Shown piece by piece: positions 26,205-34,410 of a stretch of 64,000 bases of DNA (position 1 is its first letter; every line of letters starts with the position of its first letter). Source of the DNA: Phytohabitans sp052068095. GTDB lineage: Bacteria; Actinomycetota; Actinomycetes; Mycobacteriales; Micromonosporaceae. Where the stretch lies: positions 62,001 through 126,000 of the forward strand of contig NZ_JBQHDG010000022.1 of the NCBI RefSeq assembly GCF_052068095.1, read 5' to 3'. The position numbers and the translations under genes are program-made. The notes under the pieces are model-generated. The model did not search any database, had not been told where the DNA came from, and saw only the letters and a list, made by a program, of their open reading frames with translations.

Positions 26205-26732
26205 TTACACTTTCCGCACGTCGGTGACGATCTCGTTGACCCGTGCGCGCCAGTGGCCCCCCTTAGCCCACGACCACGCGATCGCATCGGGGATAGCGAG
26301 GAGGCTCTCTTCGTAGGCGCGCATATGTGCATATTGCAAAGCGTTGCCGTCGCCCCCTGAATGTAGCTGGGCAAAGATGAGTGCCTTGTCGCTCTTGAGG
26401 GCGCCTTCCTCGGTTTCCAGGATCAACCGCTCCACATCGAGGTTGACGAGATCTTTGACGAGCCGGGCGAGGCACGCGTCTCGTGCGGGTTTGTTGGCCG
26501 TATGCCGGCGTCCATCGTAGACGATCGCCTCGACGCCAAGGGTGGCGATGGTGTCGAGGATCTGCTTTCTGCGCCCGTTGCTTTCCTTCTGGAAGTGGAT
26601 CCGGCGCTGACCGGGCATGACCAATGCCTTGATCGATTGACGCGCCGGCGCCAATTTCGCCGGCGGGAGAAGGGCGGCGACCATGATGTAGCCGTGCGCC
26701 TTGGCCTCGTCTGTGAACGCGTGTAAGGGCAC
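26205..26732 (-). CDS. DUF3800-like (RNase H-fold) hypothetical protein, atypical composition
   Basis: A 175-residue protein from ATG 26732. The pattern FTDEAKAHGYIMVAALLPP, then RIHFQKESNGRRKQILDTI and IVYDGRRH, resembles DUF3800, a predicted RNase H-fold family found in mobile and defence contexts. The early Asp/Glu pair, a middle Glu (LILETEEG) and a C-terminal Asp (AIPDAIAWSWAKGG) could form the acidic centre. Its coding GC is visibly lower (upper 50s percent by eye) than its neighbours. It stands alone between an imperfect terminator and a strong hairpin, which suggests horizontal acquisition. The family assignment is tentative. Confidence 0.5.
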   Translation of the reverse strand: MPLHAFTDEAKAHGYIMVAALLPPAKLAPARQSIKALVMPGQRRIHFQKESNGRRKQILDTIATLGVEAIVYDGRRHTANKPARDACLARLVKDLVNLDVERLILETEEGALKSDKALIFAQLHSGGDGNALQYAHMRAYEESLLAIPDAIAWSWAKGGHWRARVNEIVTDVRKV

Positions 26733-26824
26733 CGTCCATCCGCCTCTTGTGGGCTAACACCGCGGGAACTCATGATTGGTAGCACACAAGAGACGGCCGC
26801 GCTGACCCTGAATTATTCGAAGAA

Positions 26825-26868
26825 TCGATCAAGGACGAATAGTCGCCCTATTGTTTGTCCTTGATCGA
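26825..26868. terminator. Long A/T-rich hairpin upstream of the DUF3800-like gene
   Basis: TCGATCAAGGAC (26825-26836) pairs perfectly over 12 bp with GTCCTTGATCGA (26857-26868). An inner stem is formed by AATAG (26838-26842) and CTATT (26848-26852). It lies in a low-GC stretch between two minus-strand genes, so it could terminate the gene ending at 26882. It could also be an end structure of inserted DNA. Confidence 0.6.
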
Positions 26869-26881
26869 CGGAGCGAAAAGG

Positions 26882-27667
26882 CTAGGGCCTTAGTGGGGCA
26901 TTGCATGCCGCCACCAGTGCGCGGCGGCAGGCTGTCGTGAGTGGACGGAGGGCGGCGTCGCGCTCCTGCGCCTCGTATCCGTTGACCGCGCCGCCCGGTG
27001 CGGCGTGCTCGGCCAGCGCCAGCACGCGATCCAGCACGCTCGCGCGCGCGAAAAGGCGACGGGCCCGCGGATCGAAGCCGGGTGGGAGGTCGATGCCCGC
27101 GTCGGGACGGCGAAGCGCGGCCAGCGCGCCGGCGAGCTCCGGCCGCCACTGGGCCACGTCGAGCCGGGCGAGGCGCGCGGTGGCCTCGGCCAGCGCGGCG
27201 GACAGGTCGGACTCGGCCTCGGCGGTGCCCGGCTCGCCGCCGGACCCGCCCACCGCGGGCAGCGGATAGACCCGCCAGAGCAGGGTCTCGAACGTCACGC
27301 CCGAGCCGGACGTGTGGCTGCGCACCTCGGGGATGAAGCCCAGATCGCCGGCGACCACCGCCTCGCCCGCGACGAGCGCCGCGCCCGCGAACGGCCCGGG
27401 GCCGGGCAGCCCGCGCGGGTCGCCGGGGGCCGGCAGCACCAGCCGGATCTCGTCGGGCGGCAGCTTGGAAAGCGTGGGCAGCGCGTCGCGCAGCGGCACG
27501 TCGGTCCAGGTGCCGGGCGCGTCCGCGACAAGGTGCTCCTCGTCACCGGCGATCTCGTCGGCGACCTCGTCATAGGGCACCAGCCCGGCGCGCCACGCGC
27601 GGACCCACGCCACGAACCGGCTCGACCGGCGCGCCGCGAGGGTCGCCGCGCCTGCTGCGGGAGACAT
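26882..27667 (-). CDS. Conserved actinobacterial hypothetical protein
   Basis: A 261-residue protein from ATG 27667 (MSPAAGAATLAARRSSRFVA). I do not recognise a characterised family. Visible features are an N-terminal RFVAWVRAWRAGLVPYDEVAD helix pair, LRLVLPAPGDPRGLPG-like strands, an Ala/Glu-rich helical middle and no membrane segment. It is transcribed divergently from the DUF3097 gene with a 90-base gap, and that pairing may be functional. High third-position GC throughout supports coding. Confidence 0.7.
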   Translation of the reverse strand: MSPAAGAATLAARRSSRFVAWVRAWRAGLVPYDEVADEIAGDEEHLVADAPGTWTDVPLRDALPTLSKLPPDEIRLVLPAPGDPRGLPGPGPFAGAALVAGEAVVAGDLGFIPEVRSHTSGSGVTFETLLWRVYPLPAVGGSGGEPGTAEAESDLSAALAEATARLARLDVAQWRPELAGALAALRRPDAGIDLPPGFDPRARRLFARASVLDRVLALAEHAAPGGAVNGYEAQERDAALRPLTTACRRALVAACNAPLRP

Positions 27668-27756
27668 GCGGCAAGAGTACGTGCTGGCCGCTGCCCTGTC
27701 TCGGGTGCGGCGCGTCTGCGTGGCATGCCGCACGCGCGCGGCTAGCGTCCGAGAGC

Positions 27757-28563
27757 ATGTATGGGGAGGACGTACTAGCCGGGAATTGGCGCCGCCGCAA
27801 GGTGGTGCCCGAGGTCGACGCGGAGGTCGACCTGGTCGTGGAAGACGCCGACTCCGGATTCTGCGGCGCTGTCGTGGGATTCGAGTACGGCGCGGTGGTT
27901 TTGGAAGACCGGCACGGCAAGCGCCGCAACTTTCCCTTGGCACCGGCCGCGTTCCTGCTCGACGGCGCGCCGGTGACATTGCGAAAGCCCGTGCGGAGCG
28001 CCGCGCCGGCCGCCCGCCGCCGCACGGCGTCGGGTTCGATCGCCGTCCAGGGGGTACGCGCACAGGTCGCCAAGGCCAGCCGCATCTGGGTCGAGGGTGT
28101 CCACGACGCCGCGATGGTGGAACGGATCTGGGGCGACGACCTGCGTATCGAGGGCGTCGTGGTGGAGCCGTTGGACGGGATCGACGAGCTCGCCGACGCG
28201 GTGCGCGCGTTTCAGCCCGGCTCTGAGCGGCGGCTCGGCGTGCTCGTCGACCATCTGGTGCCCGGCTCGAAGGAGAGCCGCGTCGTGGCCGCCGTGACGT
28301 CGCCGCATGTGCTGGTGACCGGCCATCCGTACGTGGACATCTGGCAGGCGGTCAAGCCGGAGCGGTTGGGCATCAAGGCGTGGCCGGTGGTGCCGCCGGG
28401 CCGGCCGTGGAAGGAGGGCGTGTGCGCCGCCCTCGGCGTGGCCGACCCGGCCGACATGTGGCGCCTGATCCTGTCCAAGGTAGACACGTTCCACCATGTG
28501 GAAACCCCGCTGATCGGCGCGATGGAACGACTCATCGACTTCGTGACGGTCGAGTCACCCTAG
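27757..28563 (+). CDS. DUF3097 family protein
   Basis: A 268-residue protein from ATG 27757. MYGEDVLAGNWRRRKVVPEV, then RIWVEGVHDAAMVERIWGDD and VEPLDGIDELADAVRAF, are hallmarks of DUF3097, an actinobacteria-specific family. The VEGxxDAxxVE stretch followed by strand-helix units and LGVLVDHLVPGSKES resembles a Toprim-like domain, so a nucleic-acid role is possible but unproven. Its last 9 bases overlap the convergent Rieske gene. Confidence 0.9.
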   Translation: MYGEDVLAGNWRRRKVVPEVDAEVDLVVEDADSGFCGAVVGFEYGAVVLEDRHGKRRNFPLAPAAFLLDGAPVTLRKPVRSAAPAARRRTASGSIAVQGVRAQVAKASRIWVEGVHDAAMVERIWGDDLRIEGVVVEPLDGIDELADAVRAFQPGSERRLGVLVDHLVPGSKESRVVAAVTSPHVLVTGHPYVDIWQAVKPERLGIKAWPVVPPGRPWKEGVCAALGVADPADMWRLILSKVDTFHHVETPLIGAMERLIDFVTVESP

Positions 28564-29034
28564 GACGATCGAGTTCCCTTCCACCGTGATCGTCTGAGCG
28601 GGGAGCGGGGAGGTGGCGGGGCCGGCCAGCACCGAGCCGTCGCTGGTGGAGAAGGCGCTGCCGTGGCAGGTGCAGACGATCTCGTTCCCCCGCACCTGGG
28701 AGACGAGGCAGCCCTGGTGGGTGCACTGCGCGCTGAAGGCCTTGAAGTCGCCCGCCGCCGGCTGGGTGACCACGACCTGCTTGTCGGCGAAGATCGTGCC
28801 GCCGCCGACCGGAATGTCCGAAGTGCTGGCGAGCGCGTCGGCCGGGGAGCCCGTCGAGGAGCCCGCCGAGGAGCTCGTCGACGGAGATGGCGCCGCGCTG
28901 GTGGGCGTCGAGGCCGCCGGCTCCTCGTCACTGCCGCAGGCGGCCAGGAGGCCGACCGCGCCCACGCCGACCGCCCCCGCGGCCAGTACGTTGCGTCGAC
29001 TCGGCAAATTTGGTTGAGCGTTCACCTTCTGCAT
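28555..29034 (-). CDS. Tat-exported Rieske (2Fe-2S) lipoprotein
   Basis: A protein of about 159 residues; ATG 29034 is chosen, but two ATGs lie upstream in frame. SRRNVLAAGAVGVGAVGLL is a twin-arginine signal, and LLAACG is a lipobox, so the mature protein is anchored by lipid at Cys. A Ser/Thr-rich spacer precedes the Rieske domain. CTHQGC and CTCHGSAF supply the two Cys and two His ligands of the [2Fe-2S] cluster. Such small Rieske lipoproteins are common in actinobacteria, but their redox partners are unknown. Confidence 0.92.
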   Translation of the reverse strand: MQKVNAQPNLPSRRNVLAAGAVGVGAVGLLAACGSDEEPAASTPTSAAPSPSTSSSAGSSTGSPADALASTSDIPVGGGTIFADKQVVVTQPAAGDFKAFSAQCTHQGCLVSQVRGNEIVCTCHGSAFSTSDGSVLAGPATSPLPAQTITVEGNSIVLG

Positions 29035-29095
29035 GGGCGCCAGCATGTCCGGCATGACTGGATGAGTCCTGTGGCGAACCTGTGGATCCGCTGAA

Positions 29096-30397
29096 TTAGC
29101 CGAGCTGGCCGGCGTCTCTGGTGAAGATGAACGTCGCGATGTCGAGCGCCGCCACCCCGCCGGCGGGGTCGCGCCGCACCACGAGCGTCTCGCCGTCGTT
29201 GGCGCCCGAGTGGCAGCGCCACCGGTCGGTGCCTTCGACCGTGAAGCGCCACGGGTCGCGCCCGGCGCGGGTGAGCACCAGCTCGCCGTTTTCCCAGGTG
29301 GCGTCGTGTGCCAGCCCCATCCACCACCAGCGGCCGCACAGCTCGACGGCCTCCGGCGGGGGCGGTGCGGCCGGGCGCCACGGTGCGGGTGGCACCGGCT
29401 CGCGGTCGAGCACCTCCAGCAGCGCCGCGAAGGCGAGCTGGCCGATCGGAAAGCCGTAGGCGTTGGCGTACCCGACGACGCCGGTGCGGGACGGCCGGTG
29501 GACGGCGATGACGGAGACGTACCCCGGCATGGAGCCGCCGTGGCCGACCAGGACGCGCTCGCCGCGGCGATAGAGCTCGATCCCCAGGCCGTGGCCCCCG
29601 CTCCAGGTCTCCGGGTCGCTGATGGCGACCGGCACGCACATCTCGGCGAGCGTGTCGGGGGCGAGCACCTCGGGCGCCGGCTCGGCGAGGAACGCCGCCC
29701 ACCGGCCCAGGTCGGCGAGCGAAGACCACAACTGCCCGGCCGGGGCCATCGCGCCGGTGTCGGTGCGCGGCTCCTCGTTGAGCGTGCCGTGGAGCGGGTG
29801 CACCACGTAGCCGGGCGCGAAGGGCTCGTGCGGGTGGTATGTGGTGCGCAGCATCGACAGCGGCGCCAGCACCTGCTCGGTCAGCAGCTCGATCCACGGC
29901 TTGCCGGTGACCCGCTCCAGCACGGCGCCGAGCAGGCCGTACGCCAGGTTGGAGTAGTGGTACGTCCGGTGTGGAGGGTGGGCGAGCTTTTCCGGGGTGA
30001 GGCCGGCCAGCAGCGTGTCGACGTCGGTGCCCTCGGTCCGCTCCCACCACCCGGCGCTGTCCGGCTCGCGCTGGAGGCCGGAGGCGTGCCCGAGGAGCTG
30101 GCGGAGCGTCACGCCGCCCACCGGGGTGCCAGGCAGGTGCCGGTAGAGCAGGTCGTCGAGGGTCAGCCGCCCCTCGTCGCGCAGCCGCATCACCAGCGTC
30201 GCGGTCATGGTCTTGGAGATCGACCCGATTCGGTACTGGGTGCCCGGGTCCGGCAGGGGGTGGTCACCGGCTCCGGCCACGTACGCCAGCCCGCCGTCGC
30301 GCACGATGCCGAGCACCACCGAGGGCGCCCGGCCGGTGGCCTGGGCCTCGGCGGTGAGCACGTCGAGCCGGCGGGTCGTGTCGGGTAGCAGCGCCAC
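29096..30397 (-). CDS. Serine hydrolase, class C beta-lactamase / DD-peptidase family
   Basis: A 433-residue protein from GTG 30397 with GGGAGG upstream. IGSISKTMTATLV carries the S-x-x-K nucleophile and YHYSNLAYGLLG the Y-x-N motif. VLVGHGGSMPGYVSVI is the third (H/K-x-G) motif. After about residue 335 a small C-terminal beta domain is seen, as in many esterase-type members. There is no signal peptide, so it is probably cytoplasmic. Substrate could be a peptide, ester or lactam; the motifs do not decide. Confidence 0.92.
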   Translation of the reverse strand: MALLPDTTRRLDVLTAEAQATGRAPSVVLGIVRDGGLAYVAGAGDHPLPDPGTQYRIGSISKTMTATLVMRLRDEGRLTLDDLLYRHLPGTPVGGVTLRQLLGHASGLQREPDSAGWWERTEGTDVDTLLAGLTPEKLAHPPHRTYHYSNLAYGLLGAVLERVTGKPWIELLTEQVLAPLSMLRTTYHPHEPFAPGYVVHPLHGTLNEEPRTDTGAMAPAGQLWSSLADLGRWAAFLAEPAPEVLAPDTLAEMCVPVAISDPETWSGGHGLGIELYRRGERVLVGHGGSMPGYVSVIAVHRPSRTGVVGYANAYGFPIGQLAFAALLEVLDREPVPPAPWRPAAPPPPEAVELCGRWWWMGLAHDATWENGELVLTRAGRDPWRFTVEGTDRWRCHSGANDGETLVVRRDPAGGVAALDIATFIFTRDAGQLG

Positions 30398-30491
30398 GTT
30401 CGTACCTCCCGATCGGGGTCAACGGAACAGGCGCCCAGACGTTACCGTCCGGCGACTCGCCGCACGTGCGGTGACGTGCCACGATCGAGGG

Positions 30492-30929
30492 GTGGATGCG
30501 GTTCTCTGGATCGTTCTGGGGGTTTTGCTCGCGGTCGCCGAGATGTTTACGTTCACGTTCGTCCTGATGATGCTCTCGGCCGGAGCCTTCGCCGCCGCGA
30601 TCGCCGCGGCGCTCGGTGCGGGCGTGCCGGTCCAGGCGGCCGTCTTCGCGATCGTCTCCGCGCTCTCGCTGGTGGCCGTGCGGCCGGTGATCCGTCGCCA
30701 TCGGGACGCACGGTTGCAGAGCGACGAGACGCCGATGGGGGTGGACGCCATCTCCGGCTCCACCGGCCTGGTGCTGGAGCAGGTCGACGCGGAGCACGGG
30801 CTCGTCAAGATCGACGGAGAGCTGTGGACCGCCCGGTCGTACGACGCCACGCAGGTGCTGGAGCCCGGCGAGCGTGTGCGGGTAATCGAGGTCAAGGGCG
30901 CCACCGCCATGGTCTGGCGGGATTTCTGA
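30492..30929 (+). CDS. NfeD-family membrane protein
   Basis: A 145-residue protein starting at GTG 30492 (VDAVLWIVLG). Two or three hydrophobic helices (about 4-24, 30-65) precede the C-terminal OB-fold NfeD domain (GSTGLVLEQVDAEHGLVKID, GERVRVIEVKGATAMVW). NfeD proteins work with SPFH-domain stomatins, and such a gene follows 19 bases downstream, so the two form a membrane-microdomain operon. Confidence 0.92.
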   Translation: MDAVLWIVLGVLLAVAEMFTFTFVLMMLSAGAFAAAIAAALGAGVPVQAAVFAIVSALSLVAVRPVIRRHRDARLQSDETPMGVDAISGSTGLVLEQVDAEHGLVKIDGELWTARSYDATQVLEPGERVRVIEVKGATAMVWRDF

Positions 30930-30948
30930 ACCGGGGTTGGGGTAAACA

Positions 30949-32052
30949 ATGGATGTTGTCATCGCGATCGTCGTGGCTTTCGTCGCACTTTTTGTGGCGA
31001 TCACCCTTATTCGTGCGGTGCGGATCGTGCCGCAGCAGCGCAACTTCGTGGTCGAGCGGCTGGGCCGCTACCAGCGCACCCTCCGGCCGGGGCTCAACCT
31101 GCTGGTCCCGTTCATCGACTCGGTCCGTACCAAGGTCGACCTGCGCGAGCAGGTGGTGAGCTTCCCGCCGCAGCCGGTGATCACCTCCGACAACCTCGTG
31201 GTCTCCATCGACACGGTGCTCTACTTCAAGGTCGTCGACCCGGTGCGCGCCACGTACGAGATCGCCAACTTCCTCCAGGCCATCGAGCAGCTCACGGTCA
31301 CGACGCTGCGTAACGTGATCGGCTCGCTCGACCTGGAGAAGGCGCTCACCAGCCGCGAGGAGATCAACCGGCACCTGTCCGGCGTGCTCGACGAGACCAC
31401 CGGCCGCTGGGGCGTCAAGGTGACCCGCGTCGAGATCAAGGCGATCGAGCCGCCGCCGAGCATCCGCGACTCGATGGAGAAGCAGATGCGCGCCGAGCGC
31501 GAGCGGCGAGCGACGATCCTGACCGCCGAGGGGCAGAAGCAGGCACAGATCCTGAGCGCCGAGGGCGACAAGCAGGGCGCGGTGCTGCGTGCGGACGGTG
31601 ACCGGCAGGCGCGCATCCTCCAGGCCGAGGGCCAGGCGAAGGCCATCCGCACGGTCTTCGACGCGATCCACGCCGCCAATCCGAGCCAGAAGGTGCTGGC
31701 GTACCAGTACCTCCAGGCGCTGCCGCAGATCGCCAACGGCACGGCCAACAAGGTGTGGATCGTGCCGGCCGAGCTCACCAAGGCCCTCGAAGGCCTCGGC
31801 GGCGCGCTGGGTGGCCTCGCCGGGATGGTCGGTGACGAGCCCAAGGTCGCGGTGGACGCGGCTGCCGTCGAGCGGGAGGCGGCCGAGGCCGCCCAGGCCG
31901 CGGCGGCCGCCGCCGAGGAGGTACAGCAGTCGGTGCAGGAGGCGGAGCGGCAGGTCTCCGGCGACAGGCCGCGCGGCCTGCCCGCGCCCGAGCCGGTGGC
32001 CCCGTCCGACCTGCTCGACCAGACCGCGGCACAGGAGAGGGAGCGCGCCTGA
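30949..32052 (+). CDS. SPFH/band 7 domain protein (stomatin/QmcA-like)
   Basis: A 367-residue protein. One N-terminal membrane helix (about residues 3-22) leads into the SPFH domain (VERLGRYQRTLRPGLNLLVP, REQVVSFPPQPVITSDNLVV). A long coiled coil (about 175-225) with repeated AEG/ADG units follows. The C-terminal 70 residues are Ala/Glu-rich and probably disordered. SPFH proteins oligomerise on the membrane and scaffold proteases or lipid microdomains; NfeD is the usual partner. Confidence 0.95.
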   Translation: MDVVIAIVVAFVALFVAITLIRAVRIVPQQRNFVVERLGRYQRTLRPGLNLLVPFIDSVRTKVDLREQVVSFPPQPVITSDNLVVSIDTVLYFKVVDPVRATYEIANFLQAIEQLTVTTLRNVIGSLDLEKALTSREEINRHLSGVLDETTGRWGVKVTRVEIKAIEPPPSIRDSMEKQMRAERERRATILTAEGQKQAQILSAEGDKQGAVLRADGDRQARILQAEGQAKAIRTVFDAIHAANPSQKVLAYQYLQALPQIANGTANKVWIVPAELTKALEGLGGALGGLAGMVGDEPKVAVDAAAVEREAAEAAQAAAAAAEEVQQSVQEAERQVSGDRPRGLPAPEPVAPSDLLDQTAAQERERA

Positions 32053-32162
32053 TTCGTCGGAATCGTCCTCCCGGCGCCCCGGCTGCTGCCATGATCGATC
32101 CAGCATGGTAAGTGCCGGGGCGCCGGCGCGTTCCGGCCGCAGCGGGGGAAAGGCGGTTGGCC

Positions 32163-32957
32163 ATGACGAACGCCACGAGACACACGCGCCCGGCGGGGTC
32201 GACGGTGCGGTCGGCCCCGGTGAAGGTGGTGTCCCGGACCGACGCGGGGGTCGCGGTCGTCGCGGCCGCCGCCCCGGAGCGCTCGGCCATCGGCCCGGTC
32301 ACCAACGCCACCTGGGCGTGGTCCGTACGCCGCTTCGCCCGGGGCCTGATGTGGACGCTCCCGGGCTACGCCGTCGCCTACGGCGCGGTGACACTCGGCC
32401 GATGGGACGGCGGAGCGCCGATCCCGTACCTGGAGAACGGCCGCGTGCTCCACCTCATCGGCTGGGTGGTCGCGATGTGGCTGGGCCTGATGGCGCTCGT
32501 CGCGCTCACGGGCCTGCTGGCCGCCGCGCGCAGCCGCCGCACCGCCGCGGCCGGCCTGATGGTCGGTCTCACCGGTGTGGTGCTGTGGCTGCCGTTCGCG
32601 GCGGTGCCCAGAGACACCGCCGTGTACGGCACGGACGCGCGCACGCTCGCGCTGGCCGGCGGCGCCGTCTACTCGCTGGGCTGGCTGCTGGCCGGGTGGT
32701 CGGTGGCGCGCAGCGGCCTGTTCGGCAAGTCGGACGGCCTGATCCTGATGCTCGCCGCGCCGATGCTCGGCGTCGCCGGCCTGCTGGTCGGTCCACTTCA
32801 GACGGTCGGTGCCATCTTCGTCCTCGCGGCCGGCATCGGCATGTCGTGGACCGCCGGCCACCTGGTGCCAGCCGTCCACAGTGGGCGGACGGCCGCGGCG
32901 GCCGCCGGCGCCAAGGCGGTGGCGGCCAAGGTGGCCACGACCGGCAGCGTCAACTGA
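32163..32957 (+). CDS. Multi-pass membrane protein of unknown function
   Basis: A 264-residue protein from ATG 32163. A polar 55-residue N-terminus is followed by six or so hydrophobic segments (starting near FARGLMWTLPGYAVAYGAVT), and the tail is Ala/Lys-rich. I recognise no family motif. It lies 110 bases after the SPFH gene, with its own probable ribosome site (GGAAAGG, a little distant), so co-transcription with NfeD/SPFH is possible. Its last 8 bases overlap the convergent MFS gene. Confidence 0.75.
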   Translation: MTNATRHTRPAGSTVRSAPVKVVSRTDAGVAVVAAAAPERSAIGPVTNATWAWSVRRFARGLMWTLPGYAVAYGAVTLGRWDGGAPIPYLENGRVLHLIGWVVAMWLGLMALVALTGLLAAARSRRTAAAGLMVGLTGVVLWLPFAAVPRDTAVYGTDARTLALAGGAVYSLGWLLAGWSVARSGLFGKSDGLILMLAAPMLGVAGLLVGPLQTVGAIFVLAAGIGMSWTAGHLVPAVHSGRTAAAAAGAKAVAAKVATTGSVN

Positions 32958-34335
32958 CCCGTTCCAGCCGTGGGGCGGCCGCCGTGGCCGCCCGGCGCTC
33001 GTCGCGCGGGCGCAGCCCGGACCAGATGAGGAACGCGCTGACGAGCGTCACGGCCACGTTGACGCTCAGCGCGAGCCGGATGCCGGTCAGCTCCACGCTC
33101 TGGGTCGCCGCGACCGCGCTCAGGATCGGTATGCCGACGGTGATGGCCACCTGTTGCGTCATCGAGGTCAGCCCGGTGGCCAGGCCCTGCTGCTCGTTGG
33201 GCAGACCCGACGTGCCCGTCACCGTGTAAGCCACGATGGCGGTCACATGGCCGAAGAAGCCGATGAACAGCGCGGGGACCAGGATCGCGAGCGCGGACCG
33301 GTCGGTGCCGAGAAACACCAGCGGCAGCGTGGCGAGGCCCTGCACCAGCACGCCGACGGTCAGCATCCGGCGGCTGCCGAAGCGCCCGATGGAGCGTCCG
33401 GCGAGGACCCCGGCGGCCACGGCGGCCAGGCCCGGCACGCCGAAGACCAGGCCGGTGGTGAGCGCGGAGAAGCCGAGGGTCTTCTGGAGGTACAGCGTCA
33501 TCAGGAAGATCATGGCGGGCTCCATCAGGAAGATGACCAGCCCCGCGTAGTTGCCCCACTTCACCGTGGGCAGCTTGAGGATGCGCACGGGCGCGAGCGG
33601 CGCCGGGGAGCGCAGCTCGATCATCCAGAACGCGACCAGCAGCAGCACGCCGGCGGCGCCCCAGAGCAGGTGCTTCTCGATGATCCCGTAGAGCACGGCG
33701 AGCAGGCCGCCGGTCACGGTCACCGCGCCGGGCACGTCCAGCCTCGCCCGGTCGGGCACCCTGCTCTCGCTGATCAGAAACGGCGTGAGCAGCAGGATCG
33801 CGACGGCGACCGGCACGTTGACGAAGAACGCGGCCCGCCAGCTCCACACGCTGACCAGGGTGCCTCCGACGAGCGCGCCGAACGTGAAGCCGCCGGACAG
33901 CAGGGCGCCGTTGAGGCCGAGGATGCGAGCGCGCGTCGAGCCCTCGGCGAAGGTGGTGGTGAGCAGCGACATCGCCGCGGGGATCGTCATCGCGGTCGCG
34001 AAGCCCTGGAGCACCCGCGCGGCAAGGAGGGTCTGCGGGTTTGTTGCGAAGCCGCCGAGCAGCGACGACGCGGCCAGCAGGACCATCGCGGCCAGAAACA
34101 GCCGGCGGCGCCCGAAGAGGTCGGCCATCCGGCCGAACAGGAGCGTGAAGCCGGCCGCGGGCAGCGCGTACGCCGAGGTGATCCAGGGCAGCCCGGTCAC
34201 GTCGAGGCCGACGCCGGCGCCGACCTCCGGCAGTGCCACGTTCAAGATCGAAAAGTCGACGGACAGCATAAAACCGGCACCGAGGAGGACGAAGAGGATC
34301 AACCGTTCCCGGCCACTGAGCATTTCGGCTCCCAT
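32950..34335 (-). CDS. MFS transporter, DHA2 (14-helix) drug exporter type
   Basis: A 461-residue transporter. The N-terminal helix SVDFSILNVALPEVGAGVG matches motif D1 (D-x-x-x-N-V-A-L-P), GRMADLFGRRRLFL is MFS motif A, and ALLSGGFTFGALVGGTLVSV resembles motif C of drug antiporters. About 13-14 helices can be counted, so it is probably a proton-driven exporter of small toxic compounds. Two palindromic operators lie immediately upstream, so it is likely repressed by a regulator whose gene is not in this window. Confidence 0.9.
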   Translation of the reverse strand: MGAEMLSGRERLILFVLLGAGFMLSVDFSILNVALPEVGAGVGLDVTGLPWITSAYALPAAGFTLLFGRMADLFGRRRLFLAAMVLLAASSLLGGFATNPQTLLAARVLQGFATAMTIPAAMSLLTTTFAEGSTRARILGLNGALLSGGFTFGALVGGTLVSVWSWRAAFFVNVPVAVAILLLTPFLISESRVPDRARLDVPGAVTVTGGLLAVLYGIIEKHLLWGAAGVLLLVAFWMIELRSPAPLAPVRILKLPTVKWGNYAGLVIFLMEPAMIFLMTLYLQKTLGFSALTTGLVFGVPGLAAVAAGVLAGRSIGRFGSRRMLTVGVLVQGLATLPLVFLGTDRSALAILVPALFIGFFGHVTAIVAYTVTGTSGLPNEQQGLATGLTSMTQQVAITVGIPILSAVAATQSVELTGIRLALSVNVAVTLVSAFLIWSGLRPRDERRAATAAAPRLERVS

Positions 34336-34336
34336 A

Positions 34337-34356
34337 TAGCAACTGACTGGTTGCTA
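34337..34356. promoter_or_regulatory. Palindromic operator 1 upstream of the MFS exporter
   Basis: TAGCAACTGACTGGTTGCTA has 7 bp inverted arms (TAGCAAC/GTTGCTA). It begins one base after the position of the MFS start codon and so overlaps the ribosome site and early leader. Together with operator 2 it looks like a TetR- or MarR-type repressor site. Confidence 0.75.
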
Positions 34357-34365
34357 CTCAACTTA

Positions 34366-34385
34366 TAGCAGCCAATTGGTTGCGT
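34366..34385. promoter_or_regulatory. Palindromic operator 2 upstream of the MFS exporter
   Basis: TAGCAGCCAATTGGTTGCGT shares 14 of 20 positions with operator 1 and has the perfect core CCAATTGG. Start-to-start distance between the two is 29 bases. It also lies 26 bases before the divergent SpoU methyltransferase start, so that gene could be co-regulated. Confidence 0.75.
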
Positions 34386-34410
34386 CAACCCGGGGCGGGA
34401 GAATGCCACC

